Shown: positions 16,034 through 26,470, counted from the first letter of the stretch. The stretch: DNA of 64,000 nt from Oceanospirillaceae bacterium (GCA_013215375.1 JABSRB010000010.1:124001-188000); one strand, 5' to 3'. Made by a program: numbers and translations. Notes: a model not told the origin generated them from the sequence alone.

Positions 16034-17143
16034 TTAATCCTGCAACGAGAACTGATATTCGGTGACAGCATCATCTATTTGTGTGTCGGCACTGAGCTTA
16101 ATCATTAATCGTAAATCATTGGCGGAGTCCGCATGTGAAAGCGCCTCGTCATAACTAATTTCACCGTGTAGATACAAATCATATATCGACTGATCAAAGG
16201 TTTGCATGCCTAAATTTTTGGATTTTTTCATCACCTCTTTTATTTCGCTAAAACGCCCTTTACTGATTAGCTCCGCCACTAAAGGTGTATTGGTCAGTAT
16301 TTCAGTGGCAACGCGTCGCCCTTCACCATTTTTAGCCGGTATTAATTGCTGAGCAACGATTGCCTTTAAATTCAAAGAGAGCTCAAACCGCAACTTCTCG
16401 TGATACTCAGCAGGGAACATATTAATGATGCGATTCAATGCTTGATCGGCGTTGTTAGCGTGCATTGTGGCAAGGCACAGCTGACCGGTTTCGGCAAAAG
16501 TTAAGCCAAAGCGCATCACCTCGAGGTTACGTATCTCGCCCATCAAAATCACATCGGGAGACTGGCGCAAGCTATTGTGCAGGGCATTTTCAAAGGATTC
16601 TGTATCAATGCTCACTTCACGCTGGGTGATAATGCTGCGCTTGTGACTGTGCATATATTCAATAGGGTCTTCAATAGTAATGATATGACCGGCGCTGTTG
16701 GCATTGCGAAAATCAATGAGGGATGCCAGAGATGTGGTCTTGCCGGTGCCTGTAGCGCCGACAAATAAAATCAGGCCGCGTTTCGCTAATGCCAGACCTT
16801 TTAAAATACTAGGTAATTGCAGCTCTTCCATCGTAGGAATATCAGTATAAATACGGCGCACCACCATCGCGGGAGTACCACGCTGATAATAAGCGCTAAC
16901 TCTAAAGCGACCAATATCGTTACCAATAGCAAAATTACACTCTTGGGTACTCTGAAACTCCTCCTTTTGACGAGCGTTCATAGCACCGTAGACTAAGCTG
17001 CTAACCTCTTCGACAGACAGCGCCTGATCGGATATTTGCTCTAGTTGTCCGCTCACTCTAAGACTTGGTTTAGCACCTACCACTAGAAATAAATCAGAGG
17101 CTTTTTGATCGACAATGGTCGTTAACAGCTGGGTAAGATCCAA
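16034..17143 (-). CDS. pilU: Type IV pilus retraction ATPase PilU
   Basis: 369 residues of the PilT/PilU family of cytoplasmic hexameric ATPases powering pilus retraction. Walker A GATGTGKT (129-136), Asp box TIEDPIEY, Walker B DVILMGEIR and the His box LATMHANNADQAL are all present. The C-terminal GMQTFDQSIYDLYLHG...ALSHADSANDLRLMIKL is characteristic of PilU rather than PilT. The start is taken as TTG at 17143, with AAGAAGG 7 bp upstream giving LDLTQLL as in family members; an ATG at 17179 is possible. In pseudomonads pilU directly follows pilT. Here the true pilT is 13 kb away at 30196, with the F420/pyrimidine block between them. Confidence 0.92.
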   Translation of the reverse strand: MDLTQLLTTIVDQKASDLFLVVGAKPSLRVSGQLEQISDQALSVEEVSSLVYGAMNARQKEEFQSTQECNFAIGNDIGRFRVSAYYQRGTPAMVVRRIYTDIPTMEELQLPSILKGLALAKRGLILFVGATGTGKTTSLASLIDFRNANSAGHIITIEDPIEYMHSHKRSIITQREVSIDTESFENALHNSLRQSPDVILMGEIRNLEVMRFGLTFAETGQLCLATMHANNADQALNRIINMFPAEYHEKLRFELSLNLKAIVAQQLIPAKNGEGRRVATEILTNTPLVAELISKGRFSEIKEVMKKSKNLGMQTFDQSIYDLYLHGEISYDEALSHADSANDLRLMIKLSADTQIDDAVTEYQFSLQD

Positions 17144-17188
17144 AATATAGCCTTCTTGAAGGTGTAAATTACAGTGCATGTACTTAAC

Positions 17189-17208
17189 CTAAACTCGGCA
17201 GTTGAATC
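17189..17208 (+). repeat. Repeat D, copy 1
   Basis: CTAAACTCGGCAGTTGAATC, identical to the copy at 17356-17375 and matching 19 of 20 bases in inverted orientation at 32083-32102. Confidence 0.85.
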
Positions 17209-17355
17209 ACGAAAGTAAGCACAAGCTCTTGATACACTTAGAAAATCAGAAAATATTTTCATCACCAATAAGGTGACCACAAAATTTTCTAATTTCCTAT
17301 GCACACCAATATCTTGCACTTCTTTTTCGCGCTCAATCGCCGAATCTAGGTTAAT

Positions 17356-17375
17356 CTAAACTCGGCAGTTGAATC
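17356..17375 (+). repeat. Repeat D, copy 2
   Basis: An identical direct copy of the 20-mer at 17189-17208, offset by 167 bp, followed by GCCGGATCTAG. Confidence 0.85.
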
Positions 17376-17497
17376 GCCGGATCTAGAAGTAACATGACTC
17401 TATATAATACATCCTACATCAGCTATTCAGAGTTAATCCATTAGATTGTTGATATTTTTATAAACCAGAAATGAATAGTTGTTTTTAAAGTAAGTAG

Positions 17498-17544
17498 TTC
17501 AAAAAATAGTGCGCAGGTATTATCTGCTATAGATAATACCTGCG
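17498..17544 (-). terminator. Strong terminator of the dihydropyrimidinase operon
   Basis: A perfect 14-bp stem (17512-17525 with 17531-17544) with loop GCTAT is followed on the minus strand by a T-rich run (plus strand AAAAAATAGT). It lies 5 bp beyond the dihydropyrimidinase stop and closes the island transcript before pilU. Confidence 0.9.
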
Positions 17545-17549
17545 ATTGT

Positions 17550-19004
<1,455 letters not shown>

Positions 19005-19069
19005 TTAAACTTGAGCTCTGACGAGCATATTCAAAATATAACCGAGCCTAAGACCCGGTTGGATTCTTG

Positions 19070-20539
19070 TTAGTTAGGCCTTTTGGCCATCACAAAGTAG
19101 ATGATTGCCCCTAAGAATGATCCTGTAAACCAGCCGTACTGGTAGAACCAACTCAAAGAACCGGTCAAAATTGAGATTATGGTCAGTCCAGCTGGCACTG
19201 CAAAGGCAACCATACCCGCCATATTGATGCCCGCGTACTCGCCATCAGTGATGTAGAGTTCAGCTAAATTCAATTGCTGCTTTTTCACTAAGAAGTAATC
19301 GACAATCATGATGCCGGCAATAGGCCCTAATAGGCTTGAGTAACCTAGTAGCCAATTACTGTACATCGCTTCCACACTCACATCGGACTCAATCACGCCG
19401 AGTTTTTTCATCAACTCCCAAGACATCAACAATACACCGATCAAACCGGTGATTAACACACCGCGAGTCTGATTGATTTTCGATGGAGCAATATTTTGAA
19501 AGTCATTGGTAGGAGAAACAATGTTGGCAGCAGTGTTGGTCGACAAGGTCGCGATAACGATCATGATCATTGCGAGCACTACCCAAAATGGACTATCGAT
19601 TTTACCAATCAAGTTAATCGGATCAGAGATAGTCTCGCCCACTAATGTAGTAGAGGCTGCCGTTAATATCACACCGAGCGCGGCAAAAAAGAACATCGTG
19701 ACGGGCAAGCCAATTACCTGACCAACAATCTGTGATTTCTGCGACTTAACATAGCGACTAAAGTCGGGAATATTGAGGGACAAAGTCGCCCAAAAGCCGA
19801 CCATTGCGGTTAATCCGCCAAAAAAGTATCCCCAAAAAGAAGCTTCTGCCGGACGATTAGCAGGCACGGCCAATATTTCGGTCAATGAGATTTGTGGCCA
19901 AGCCCAAAGCATCAAGCCCATGCTCACTGCTAATAACAAAGGTGCGGCAACGGTTTCTAGCATCTTTATTGACTCAGAACCTTTGATCACTATGTACAAG
20001 TTAATCACTAAAAAGATAAAGAAGCCTATTACTTCACCGGTGCCGCCCAAGTTTTCCCAGCCAGGAATAATGGCTGAAAAAAGTATATGAATGGCGATAC
20101 CACCAAACATGGTTTGTATGCCAAACCAGCCGCAAGCAACCATTGCCCTAATGATACAGGGAATATTAGAGCCAAAAATACCGAAGGAGGAACGCAGTAA
20201 TACCGGAAAGGGGATTCCGTATTTAGTACCGGGAAAAGCATTGAGGGTTAAAGGTATTAGCACCACCATATTCGCCACTAATATGACCAGTAACGCCTCA
20301 CCCACTGACAAGCCAAAATAGGCTGTGAGCACTCCGCCTAAAGTGTAAGTTGGCACACAAATGGCCATACCTACCCACAGCGCTGCTACGTTAAAAGTAC
20401 CCCAAGTACGCTGGGATATTTTGGTGGGTGCAATATCCTCATTATAGTGAGCACTATCGGCAACATCGCTGCCAACCTCTAATTCATAAAACTCATCGAC
20501 TTGCACTACACTGGAGGTAGCTGGTTGATTTGAATTCAT
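19070..20539 (-). CDS. NCS1-family nucleobase:cation symporter
   Basis: 489 residues with about 12 membrane helices, of the nucleobase:cation symporter-1 family (uracil, cytosine, allantoin, hydantoin importers). Characteristic segments include the TM1 region NVAALWVGMAICVPTYTLGG and GTKYGIPFPVLLRSSFG. A long cytoplasmic N-terminus (about 50 residues) precedes TM1. It lies between the nitrilase-type ureidopropionase (40 bp upstream) and dihydropyrimidinase (77 bp downstream), arguing that it imports the pyrimidine or hydantoin the operon degrades. Exact specificity is not readable. Confidence 0.9.
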   Translation of the reverse strand: MNSNQPATSSVVQVDEFYELEVGSDVADSAHYNEDIAPTKISQRTWGTFNVAALWVGMAICVPTYTLGGVLTAYFGLSVGEALLVILVANMVVLIPLTLNAFPGTKYGIPFPVLLRSSFGIFGSNIPCIIRAMVACGWFGIQTMFGGIAIHILFSAIIPGWENLGGTGEVIGFFIFLVINLYIVIKGSESIKMLETVAAPLLLAVSMGLMLWAWPQISLTEILAVPANRPAEASFWGYFFGGLTAMVGFWATLSLNIPDFSRYVKSQKSQIVGQVIGLPVTMFFFAALGVILTAASTTLVGETISDPINLIGKIDSPFWVVLAMIMIVIATLSTNTAANIVSPTNDFQNIAPSKINQTRGVLITGLIGVLLMSWELMKKLGVIESDVSVEAMYSNWLLGYSSLLGPIAGIMIVDYFLVKKQQLNLAELYITDGEYAGINMAGMVAFAVPAGLTIISILTGSLSWFYQYGWFTGSFLGAIIYFVMAKRPN

Positions 20540-20579
20540 TTTCTTTACCTTTGTAATTATTATGGTTATTGAAAAATGC

Positions 20580-21452
20580 TTACGCTTTGGTTAAATCATC
20601 GTACGTCTCTGGGCGACGGTCTCTAAAGAACTGCCAGCCAGTACGCACTTCTTTAATCATGTCTAAATCTATCTCGTGCACTAATAGTTCATCCTGATCT
20701 GGGCTGGCTTGTGCCTCTATCTGCCCCATAGGATTGACGATATAACTGGAGCCATAAAATTCGCCCATTTGTGTATCCCAAGGCGCCTCTTTACCGACTC
20801 TATTAATAGCGCCGATGAACACACCATTGGCCGCTGCTGAAGCTGGTTGCTCCAACTCCCACAAGTATTTAGATTTACCCAACACTGTCGCTGAAGGATT
20901 GACGATATATTCGGCACCATTGAGCGCCAGAGCCCGCCAGCCCTCGGGGAAATGTCGGTCATAACAGATGTACACACCCAACTTGCAGTATTTAGTGTCG
21001 AACACCGGATAACCTAAATTGCCCGGTTTAAAATAGAGTTTTTCCCAAAATCCGGGAGCGGTATCGGGGATATGTGACTTGCGATATTTACCTAAGTAGC
21101 TGCCATCGGCGTCTATCACCGCAGCAGTGTTATAAAATACTCCGGGGAGATCCTCTTCATAAATCGGTACCACAATTACCATGTTGTGTTTTTTTGCCTG
21201 CTGCTGCATCAACTTTACAGTGTGTCCCTCAGGGATTTTTTCAGCACTGGCATACCATTTTTTATCTTGGCTGGGACAAAAATAGGGAGTAGTAAAAACT
21301 TCTTGAAAACATAATACTTGCACACCTTGCGCCGCCGCTTCTTCTATCAGCGGAATATGTGCATCAATCATCTGATCGCGGATTTCTGTGACGCTTTGAT
21401 CAGTACTGCCTTTAAGTGACATTTGAATTAGGCCACATTTGAGTTTATTCAT
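20580..21452 (-). CDS. Nitrilase-superfamily amidase, beta-ureidopropionase type
   Basis: 290 residues of the carbon-nitrogen hydrolase family. The catalytic triad is visible as Glu51 (CFQEVF), Lys125 (YRKSHIPD) and Cys163 (VYICYDRHFPEGWR). YICYDRHFPE and NPSATV resemble beta-ureidopropionases and N-carbamoyl amino acid amidohydrolases. It would release beta-alanine or beta-aminoisobutyrate plus CO2 and NH3 from the dihydropyrimidinase product. An unrelated M20-type enzyme that can do the same step is encoded upstream (21934), so one may have another substrate. SD AAGGAGGT is 6-7 bp upstream. It begins the downstream operon after a 480-bp gap carrying an operator-like box. Confidence 0.9.
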   Translation of the reverse strand: MNKLKCGLIQMSLKGSTDQSVTEIRDQMIDAHIPLIEEAAAQGVQVLCFQEVFTTPYFCPSQDKKWYASAEKIPEGHTVKLMQQQAKKHNMVIVVPIYEEDLPGVFYNTAAVIDADGSYLGKYRKSHIPDTAPGFWEKLYFKPGNLGYPVFDTKYCKLGVYICYDRHFPEGWRALALNGAEYIVNPSATVLGKSKYLWELEQPASAAANGVFIGAINRVGKEAPWDTQMGEFYGSSYIVNPMGQIEAQASPDQDELLVHEIDLDMIKEVRTGWQFFRDRRPETYDDLTKA

Positions 21453-21933
21453 TGAATTACCTCCTTGTGATTGAACCGGAAAAAGGATGGGGTTTTATCG
21501 ATCTTATGCTGATGTATGGACAGAGATCGTTGCAGTAGAAAACAAGAATTATTGCAGGAAGTTGGTACGCAAAAGAGAGATTGGCTGATAGATTTTTTAT
21601 CTAGGCAGGTAATAGGCATTAATAACAGCTCAAATAGCGCTGACAATCGCTTACGATGGTGACTATACATTCAGCATTTCCCCATTAATTGCGCACAGTA
21701 CTCACTTCTATGTGCCTATTATTTATTATTATTTTTGACCAACCGGTAAATATTATGATGAGAAAAAGCTGATGGCAAGTAAAAATTGTAAAAATTTTAA
21801 CCAACCACCCGCTTATTAACAATTATCATAAAAACCAAACAATTGACGACTATTAGCGACACGTTCGGCGTGTTTATCTGCAAGATATCAAACAGACCTG
21901 TAAGCAGTCCTCAAAGCATCACTACTAACTTGA
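21453..21933 (-). promoter_or_regulatory. 481-bp leader/promoter region of the nitrilase-NCS1-dihydropyrimidinase operon
   Basis: There is no convincing gene here. A RutR-like box lies at 21735-21750. A 73-codon open frame (minus, 21670 to 21449) runs through the leader and ends in an ATGA overlap with the nitrilase start; it has no recognisable similarity and may be chance. No riboswitch was recognised. The unusually long leader suggests regulation. Confidence 0.5.
21735..21750 (+). promoter_or_regulatory. RutR-like operator box, downstream operon
   Basis: TTGACCA-AC-CGGTAAA matches the RutR consensus TTGACCAnnTGGTCAA (as I recall it) at 12 of 14 defined positions. It closely resembles the two boxes upstream of cofG. 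It lies 283 bp upstream of the nitrilase-type ureidopropionase start. Confidence 0.55.
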
Positions 21934-23163
21934 TCAATTAGCCTGCAACAACATCGCCGTAATAAGCACATTACAGCCCGCTTCAATATCCGCAGGTTCT
22001 GCATTTTCTGACTCATTGTGACTGATGCCGTTTTCGCAGGGCACAAACACCATCGCCGTTGGCGCTACTCTTGAGATATAACAAGCATCGTGTCCTGCAC
22101 CACTGACGATATCGCGATGTGAGTATCCACTGGCCTTTGCAGCTTCTCGTACTGAGTCGACACAAGCTTTATTAAAGGGCACTGGTGGTGAATACCAAAT
22201 CTCTTTAAAGTCCATCTCAAGGCCTAACTCAGTTGATACTTGATCACAATATTCACGCAGTGTGTTATCCATGCTCGACAAAGTGGCATCCTCTGGGTGT
22301 CTGAAGTCGACACAGAAGAACACTTGCCCGGGGATAACGTTGCGCGAGTTGGGGAACACTTGCATCAAACCCACCGTAGAGCAGGCCAATGGCGCGTTAG
22401 CCAAGCCTATTTGGTTGACCTTTTCCACAATGCGCGCAGCGCCCACTAAAGCGTCCTTGCGGGTAGCCATTGGTGTTGGCCCCGCATGAGCTTCCTGACC
22501 GGTTAAAGTAATTTCGTACCAGCGCTGACCTTGCGCATCGGTTACTACACCGATGGTTTTGTGCTCATTTTCTAAAATGGGCCCCTGCTCAATATGCGTC
22601 TCGAAAAACGCTTTAAACTCGCGGTTACCTACTTCTAACGCACCGTCATAGCCAATACGTTTAAGCTCCTCACCCATGGTTTTACCATCGAGGTCAGCAC
22701 GGCTCAGCCCGTATTCCAAATCAAATACTCCGGCAAAAACACCAGACGCTACCATCGCAGGCGGAAAGCGTGAGCCCTCCTCGTTAGTCCAGACACTCGC
22801 TTCTATCGGGTGTAAAGTTTGGATATTGTGATCATTTAACGTGCGGATTACTTCTAAGCCGCATAACACGCCATAAATGCCATCAAATCTCCCCCCGGTC
22901 GGTTGGGTATCTAAATGACTACCTGTCACCACCGGCGGTAAGCTATTATCCGTGCCGGGGCGACGGGCAAATATATTGCCCATTTTATCGATAGTGACAG
23001 TACAACCGGCATCCTCACACCAAGAGACAAACAGGTCTCGCCCTTCCCTATCTAGATCTGTGAGGGCCAAGCGACAGACACCACCTTTAGCGGTGGCGCC
23101 TATTTTCGCCATCTGCATCAAACTGTCCCAGAGGCGCTCGCCGTTGATTGTTATGTTGTTCAT
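21934..23163 (-). CDS. M20-family N-carbamoyl-beta-alanine / N-carbamoyl-amino-acid hydrolase
   Basis: 409 residues of the Zn/Mn-dependent amidohydrolase family that includes HyuC, allantoate amidohydrolase and bacterial N-carbamoyl-beta-alanine amidohydrolase. Metal-site motifs are TGSHLDTQPTGGRFDGIYG, TNEEGSRFPP and FFETHIEQGP; the C-terminal ligand region is SGAGHDACYISR. The start is ATG at 23163, with AAGGAG 6 bp upstream, rather than the codon two residues earlier. It follows the F420-dependent oxidoreductase by 24 bp, so it belongs to the cof transcript. It is the expected third-step enzyme of reductive pyrimidine breakdown, duplicated in function by the nitrilase at 20580. Confidence 0.9.
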   Translation of the reverse strand: MNNITINGERLWDSLMQMAKIGATAKGGVCRLALTDLDREGRDLFVSWCEDAGCTVTIDKMGNIFARRPGTDNSLPPVVTGSHLDTQPTGGRFDGIYGVLCGLEVIRTLNDHNIQTLHPIEASVWTNEEGSRFPPAMVASGVFAGVFDLEYGLSRADLDGKTMGEELKRIGYDGALEVGNREFKAFFETHIEQGPILENEHKTIGVVTDAQGQRWYEITLTGQEAHAGPTPMATRKDALVGAARIVEKVNQIGLANAPLACSTVGLMQVFPNSRNVIPGQVFFCVDFRHPEDATLSSMDNTLREYCDQVSTELGLEMDFKEIWYSPPVPFNKACVDSVREAAKASGYSHRDIVSGAGHDACYISRVAPTAMVFVPCENGISHNESENAEPADIEAGCNVLITAMLLQAN

Positions 23164-23187
23164 ACACACTCTCCTTAAGCCACAGCC

Positions 23188-24189
23188 CTATCTAAATGCG
23201 GGAATAATCTTATCGGCATAATCGGCGATAATATGCTCTTCTTCACCACTGTCTAAATAGATATTAAACTGCGTCGTACCCACCGCCTCCAGCTCTTTAA
23301 TCTTGGCGATGTGCGCATCGGGCTCACCAAGCACACTGAAGCTATCGATGATGTCATCGCTGATAAAATCTAGGTAAGGATTATCGCTCTGGCCGTGTTT
23401 GGAGTAGTCATAACCTTTGCGCTGCTCGATGTATTGGGTCAAACTCTCGGGCACTAGGCCGGAGTGAGCGCCGTATTTTTCGACGATATCCGCCACGTGA
23501 TTACCGACCATGGCTGGGAACCAGCGGGTGGCATCGCGACATTTTTGCATGTCGCCCATGTAAGCGGGCGCCGAGGCTATGATTTGATAGTTAGACATAT
23601 CACGACCAGCATCGATACCTGCGCTAATGGCTTGCTCGGCAAACCATTTCACTAGTGAAGGATCAGCGATTTGTAGAATAACGCCATCTCCTACCTCTCC
23701 CGCAGTTTTGAGCGCTTTAGGTCCGTATGCACCTATGTATATTGGCAGCTCATATCCCACCGCCCAAGGCAGTTTTACCGGCTCTGGACTCTCGCCATAA
23801 GTAACCTCATCGCCGCGCACCATTGCCTTCACTTTTTGCGTGAACTCAGCCACACGCGCTAACTTGGCAGGTTTTTTACCCATCACTCGCATCGCGCTAT
23901 CGCCACGGCCAAGGCCTACGACAAAACGCCCTTCGCTCTGTAGCGCCAAGCTGGCAAATAAACTGGCGGCAATCGACCAATCTCTGGAGTTTGGATTTGT
24001 TACACAAGGGCCAAATTTCATCTTAGTGGTGTGTTCCATGCACATCGCAATGGCGGGATAACATTCGCGCCACAAGATGTGTGAGTCATAAAACCAGCAG
24101 TGAGAAAAGCCGGCAGCTTCTGCTTGTCTGACTAAATTTCTGGCCCGTTTAGGTTCGACGAATCCTTTAAAAGTGATACCAAAATCCAT
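23188..24189 (-). CDS. Luciferase-like (LLM) F420-dependent oxidoreductase
   Basis: 333 residues of the bacterial luciferase-like fold, in the branch resembling methylenetetrahydromethanopterin reductase and F420-dependent reductases. Family features include WFYDSHILWRE (32-42), VGLGRGDS (91-98), and IYIGAYGPKALKTAGEVGDGVIL (about 150-172). LLM enzymes of this branch transfer hydride between F420 and an organic substrate. It sits between an NADPH:F420 oxidoreductase and the M20 carbamoylase with no PreT/PreA in the block, so it is the best local candidate for reducing uracil or thymine, or an alternative pyrimidine step. The cofactor assignment is from family plus context; the substrate is inference. 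I recall, unverified, a related family in Colwellia. SD AGGAG is 8 bp upstream. Confidence 0.85.
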   Translation of the reverse strand: MDFGITFKGFVEPKRARNLVRQAEAAGFSHCWFYDSHILWRECYPAIAMCMEHTTKMKFGPCVTNPNSRDWSIAASLFASLALQSEGRFVVGLGRGDSAMRVMGKKPAKLARVAEFTQKVKAMVRGDEVTYGESPEPVKLPWAVGYELPIYIGAYGPKALKTAGEVGDGVILQIADPSLVKWFAEQAISAGIDAGRDMSNYQIIASAPAYMGDMQKCRDATRWFPAMVGNHVADIVEKYGAHSGLVPESLTQYIEQRKGYDYSKHGQSDNPYLDFISDDIIDSFSVLGEPDAHIAKIKELEAVGTTQFNIYLDSGEEEHIIADYADKIIPAFR

Positions 24190-24298
24190 AGTGATACTCC
24201 TGAGATTACTCTCTGCTTTTTTATTTTCAAAAGTGAGAAATTATTGAGCGTTTATTAATAACGCTGTTTAATTTCGAGACAAATATTCTTTTTTATTG
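24190..24298 (-). other. Gap between npdG and the LLM oxidoreductase gene
   Basis: A 109-bp AT-rich spacer with a weak stem, AGCGTT/AACGCT, around TATTAAT. No T-tract follows on the minus strand, so read-through from npdG into the LLM gene is likely. No RutR-like box was seen. Confidence 0.4.
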
Positions 24299-24979
24299 TT
24301 AATGCTCTGGCGCCCAAATTTTTATTCCCGCATGGGAAAAAGGCACTTTTTTGGAAATGTTTAGCCTGATTAGCATGGGCGTAATCGCCTCCACGCAACG
24401 CGCATTGACAGCGGGCCCGACGTTGTAAGCTTTCACTCCAAGCTGCTCGATCAAGGCGATCACTTGGTTTTTGGCATCCAACTGATTGCCGCAGACCAAT
24501 ATATCGCAGTTAATGGACTGCTCTAATTTATTCAAAGTCGCCGCGGACACGTTGTGTAACGCACCCACCACCGGAATATGTTCGCCCAAAATTGCCTGCG
24601 CCGCCTCCGTAGCCGATCCCTCCACTGGCATATCTACCGCTTTTGGGTCGCCATCTTTCAAAGGCACCACAATGTCGATTAATATTTTCTCAGCCAGCTG
24701 CGTTTTTAGGTTTTTTAAGGTGGCGTCATGGGCACTATAAGGTACTGCTAGCAAAACCATTTTTTCAGCGTCTCGCACAGCTTGCAGATTATCAGCGCCG
24801 CTAATTTCTGCCTGCTTCTCCGGATTTAGTGTGCTGAGCTGTGCGTTTAATTCACTCGCTATTGCCGCAGCCCGCGCCCCATCTCTAGAGCCTATAACCA
24901 CTGCCACACCCGCCATGGCAAAGCGCAGCGCCAGCCCTCTGCCCTGAGGCCCTGTGCCCCCAAGAATTGCTATTTTCAT
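24299..24979 (-). CDS. npdG: NADPH-dependent F420 reductase (F420:NADP oxidoreductase)
   Basis: 226 residues with an N-terminal Rossmann fold, [21 protein letters not shown], characteristic of Fno/NpdG, followed by GSRDGARA, which fits NADP(H) phosphate binding. The middle [11 protein letters not shown] and [10 protein letters not shown] segments match the family. It transfers hydride between NADPH and F420, here probably supplying F420H2 for the LLM enzyme. The start is ATG at 24979 with AGGGGA 6 bp upstream; the frame is open further upstream into cofE but the Rossmann motif must be N-terminal. It follows cofE in the same operon. Confidence 0.9.
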   Translation of the reverse strand: MKIAILGGTGPQGRGLALRFAMAGVAVVIGSRDGARAAAIASELNAQLSTLNPEKQAEISGADNLQAVRDAEKMVLLAVPYSAHDATLKNLKTQLAEKILIDIVVPLKDGDPKAVDMPVEGSATEAAQAILGEHIPVVGALHNVSAATLNKLEQSINCDILVCGNQLDAKNQVIALIEQLGVKAYNVGPAVNARCVEAITPMLIRLNISKKVPFSHAGIKIWAPEH

Positions 24980-25004
24980 ACTTTTCCCCTTTGGGCAGTG
25001 CCAA

Positions 25005-25790
25005 TCACTGCTTGAATAAGTCTTCACTGGCGGGGCGAATTAAATCCAGCGCGCTGCTCTGAGCTGCTGTCCAATCCACTCCACTAAACAAAATTACTGG
25101 CTTCTTGCCCTCTTTGCTCATCAGCAAGCCGGATGCGGCGGCCAGCTCATCGGCCAAGGCAGGTACCGTCACTTTTAACTCGCGCCCGTATGCATCGGAC
25201 TCGCCGGCTAAACTAACGGTGCTGGGCACCTTCGCTAAACCTATAGCTACATTGACCAAACCCATGCGCCATGGTCTACCAAAGGTATCGGTGATAACCA
25301 CGCCCAACTGTTTTCCAGTGGCTTGTTCAAGTGCCGCGCATATTGCTCGGGCACTAGCATCCGGGTCTTTGGGCAATAAAATCACATGATTGGGCTGATC
25401 GACATTTGATTCATCAACAGCGGCATTGGCGCAGATAAACCCCAACTTGTGCTGCGCAATAATCAACCCTTCATCTTGATCTGGCCTTTTGCTCACTCGC
25501 ACGATACGCGAGGACTCTCGTAATACCGCCTCAACTTTGGCGGGATCTTTGTTCAATTGCGCAGCTAACTCAAACGCCTCTTGAGAGGGTTCTACTAGGG
25601 CTAAGTCGACAATTTGTCCCTCGGCTTTAGACACCACTTTGTGCGCGATCACCAAGATATCGCCATCGGTTAATGAGAGATCCATTTGTTCAAGCGCTGT
25701 TAGAATATGCTCGCTCAAGTTGTCCCCGGGAGTTATATCGGGGATACCTACGACTGCGCGCATTTGCACAGCAGGATTTTTTTCGCTCAT
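25005..25790 (-). CDS. cofE: Coenzyme F420-0:L-glutamate ligase CofE
   Basis: 261 residues of the CofE/FbiB N-terminal family, which adds gamma-linked glutamates to F420-0 using GTP. Motifs are [16 protein letters not shown] (43-58), [22 protein letters not shown] and [13 protein letters not shown]. There is no C-terminal nitroreductase domain as in mycobacterial FbiB, so it is the stand-alone archaeal/proteobacterial form. It overlaps the cofC stop by 4 bp (ATGA), with GAGGA 4-5 bp upstream. The npdG start lies just downstream. Confidence 0.93.
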   Translation of the reverse strand: MSEKNPAVQMRAVVGIPDITPGDNLSEHILTALEQMDLSLTDGDILVIAHKVVSKAEGQIVDLALVEPSQEAFELAAQLNKDPAKVEAVLRESSRIVRVSKRPDQDEGLIIAQHKLGFICANAAVDESNVDQPNHVILLPKDPDASARAICAALEQATGKQLGVVITDTFGRPWRMGLVNVAIGLAKVPSTVSLAGESDAYGRELKVTVPALADELAAASGLLMSKEGKKPVILFSGVDWTAAQSSALDLIRPASEDLFKQ

Positions 25791-26470
25791 CTCATCATTC
25801 CTCGCATATGCTCCCCTGTTGATAGATGTGGCTGCACCAGCTGGCTAACAAAAGCATCATCTAATAACACTAGATCCGCTGCGGTATCTAAATCCAAAGC
25901 CAGTTTGTCCAACTTAAGCTCGCGCCATTCAAGCTGTAATTGCCGAGCACTCTCTAAATGACGCCTGCTGGAATTAGCGCCAAATTGGAAATCAATAATA
26001 TCCGGTGGCGAGCTCAATAAAGCATTGGTACCACCATCTCTGGACGGGCAGACTGTCACAGAGCGAGCGGCTCTTGGGCGGTTAATTAACTGCTTAAACT
26101 CATCGACATCTAAATCAATGATGTCGGCGGGGATTAATAACTGCGCTGCAAACCCCTGTTCGATACAGCCCTGAGTTCCGCATCTGATAGCACTATTGAG
26201 GCCTGTTGCAGCAGTTTCCAGTACCACTTGCGCATGATATTGACGGGCGATTTTTGCAATGTCCGCACAGGGAGTAACCACCAAAACACTGATGTGGCTA
26301 AAATGTTGTTGTAGAAATTTGAGCGTATTGTGAAACAAATTTAACGCCAGAGATTGTCGCTCTTGGGGTGCTAACACAGGTGCGAGGCGCTGCTTCGACT
26401 GCTGTGGACTTTTCATCGGAATCAAAATACATAAGCTCATATCCCTATTCATATTAATAGTTCTGCTCAT
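25787..26470 (-). CDS. cofC: 2-phospho-L-lactate (or analogue) guanylyltransferase CofC
   Basis: 227 residues of the small nucleotidyltransferase fold. Recognisable parts are LIPMKSPQQSKQRLAPVL near the N-terminus, LLIPADIIDLD in the metal/nucleotide region, and SRDGGTNALLSSPPDIIDF with FGANSSRRHLE, the CofC/FbiD acceptor-site block. It activates 2-phospholactate, phosphoenolpyruvate or, in one reported bacterial lineage, 3-phosphoglycerate; which applies here cannot be read. The first ATG overlaps the cofD stop (ATGA); a downstream ATG giving MSLCILIP would match family N-termini equally well. cofD-cofC-cofE are all coupled by 4-bp overlaps. Confidence 0.9.
   Translation of the reverse strand: MSRTINMNRDMSLCILIPMKSPQQSKQRLAPVLAPQERQSLALNLFHNTLKFLQQHFSHISVLVVTPCADIAKIARQYHAQVVLETAATGLNSAIRCGTQGCIEQGFAAQLLIPADIIDLDVDEFKQLINRPRAARSVTVCPSRDGGTNALLSSPPDIIDFQFGANSSRRHLESARQLQLEWRELKLDKLALDLDTAADLVLLDDAFVSQLVQPHLSTGEHMRGMMR

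Larger units (their letters stand above)
17144..17549. other. Intergenic upstream of pilU, with repeat D
   Basis: About 400 bp without a gene. It holds two copies of CTAAACTCGGCAGTTGAATC (17189-17208 and 17356-17375). A related pair, AATCGCCG(A/G)ATCTAG, lies at 17335-17349 and 17372-17386. The pilU promoter and the terminator of the dihydropyrimidinase operon are also here. This is the left edge of the F420/pyrimidine block. Confidence 0.65.
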
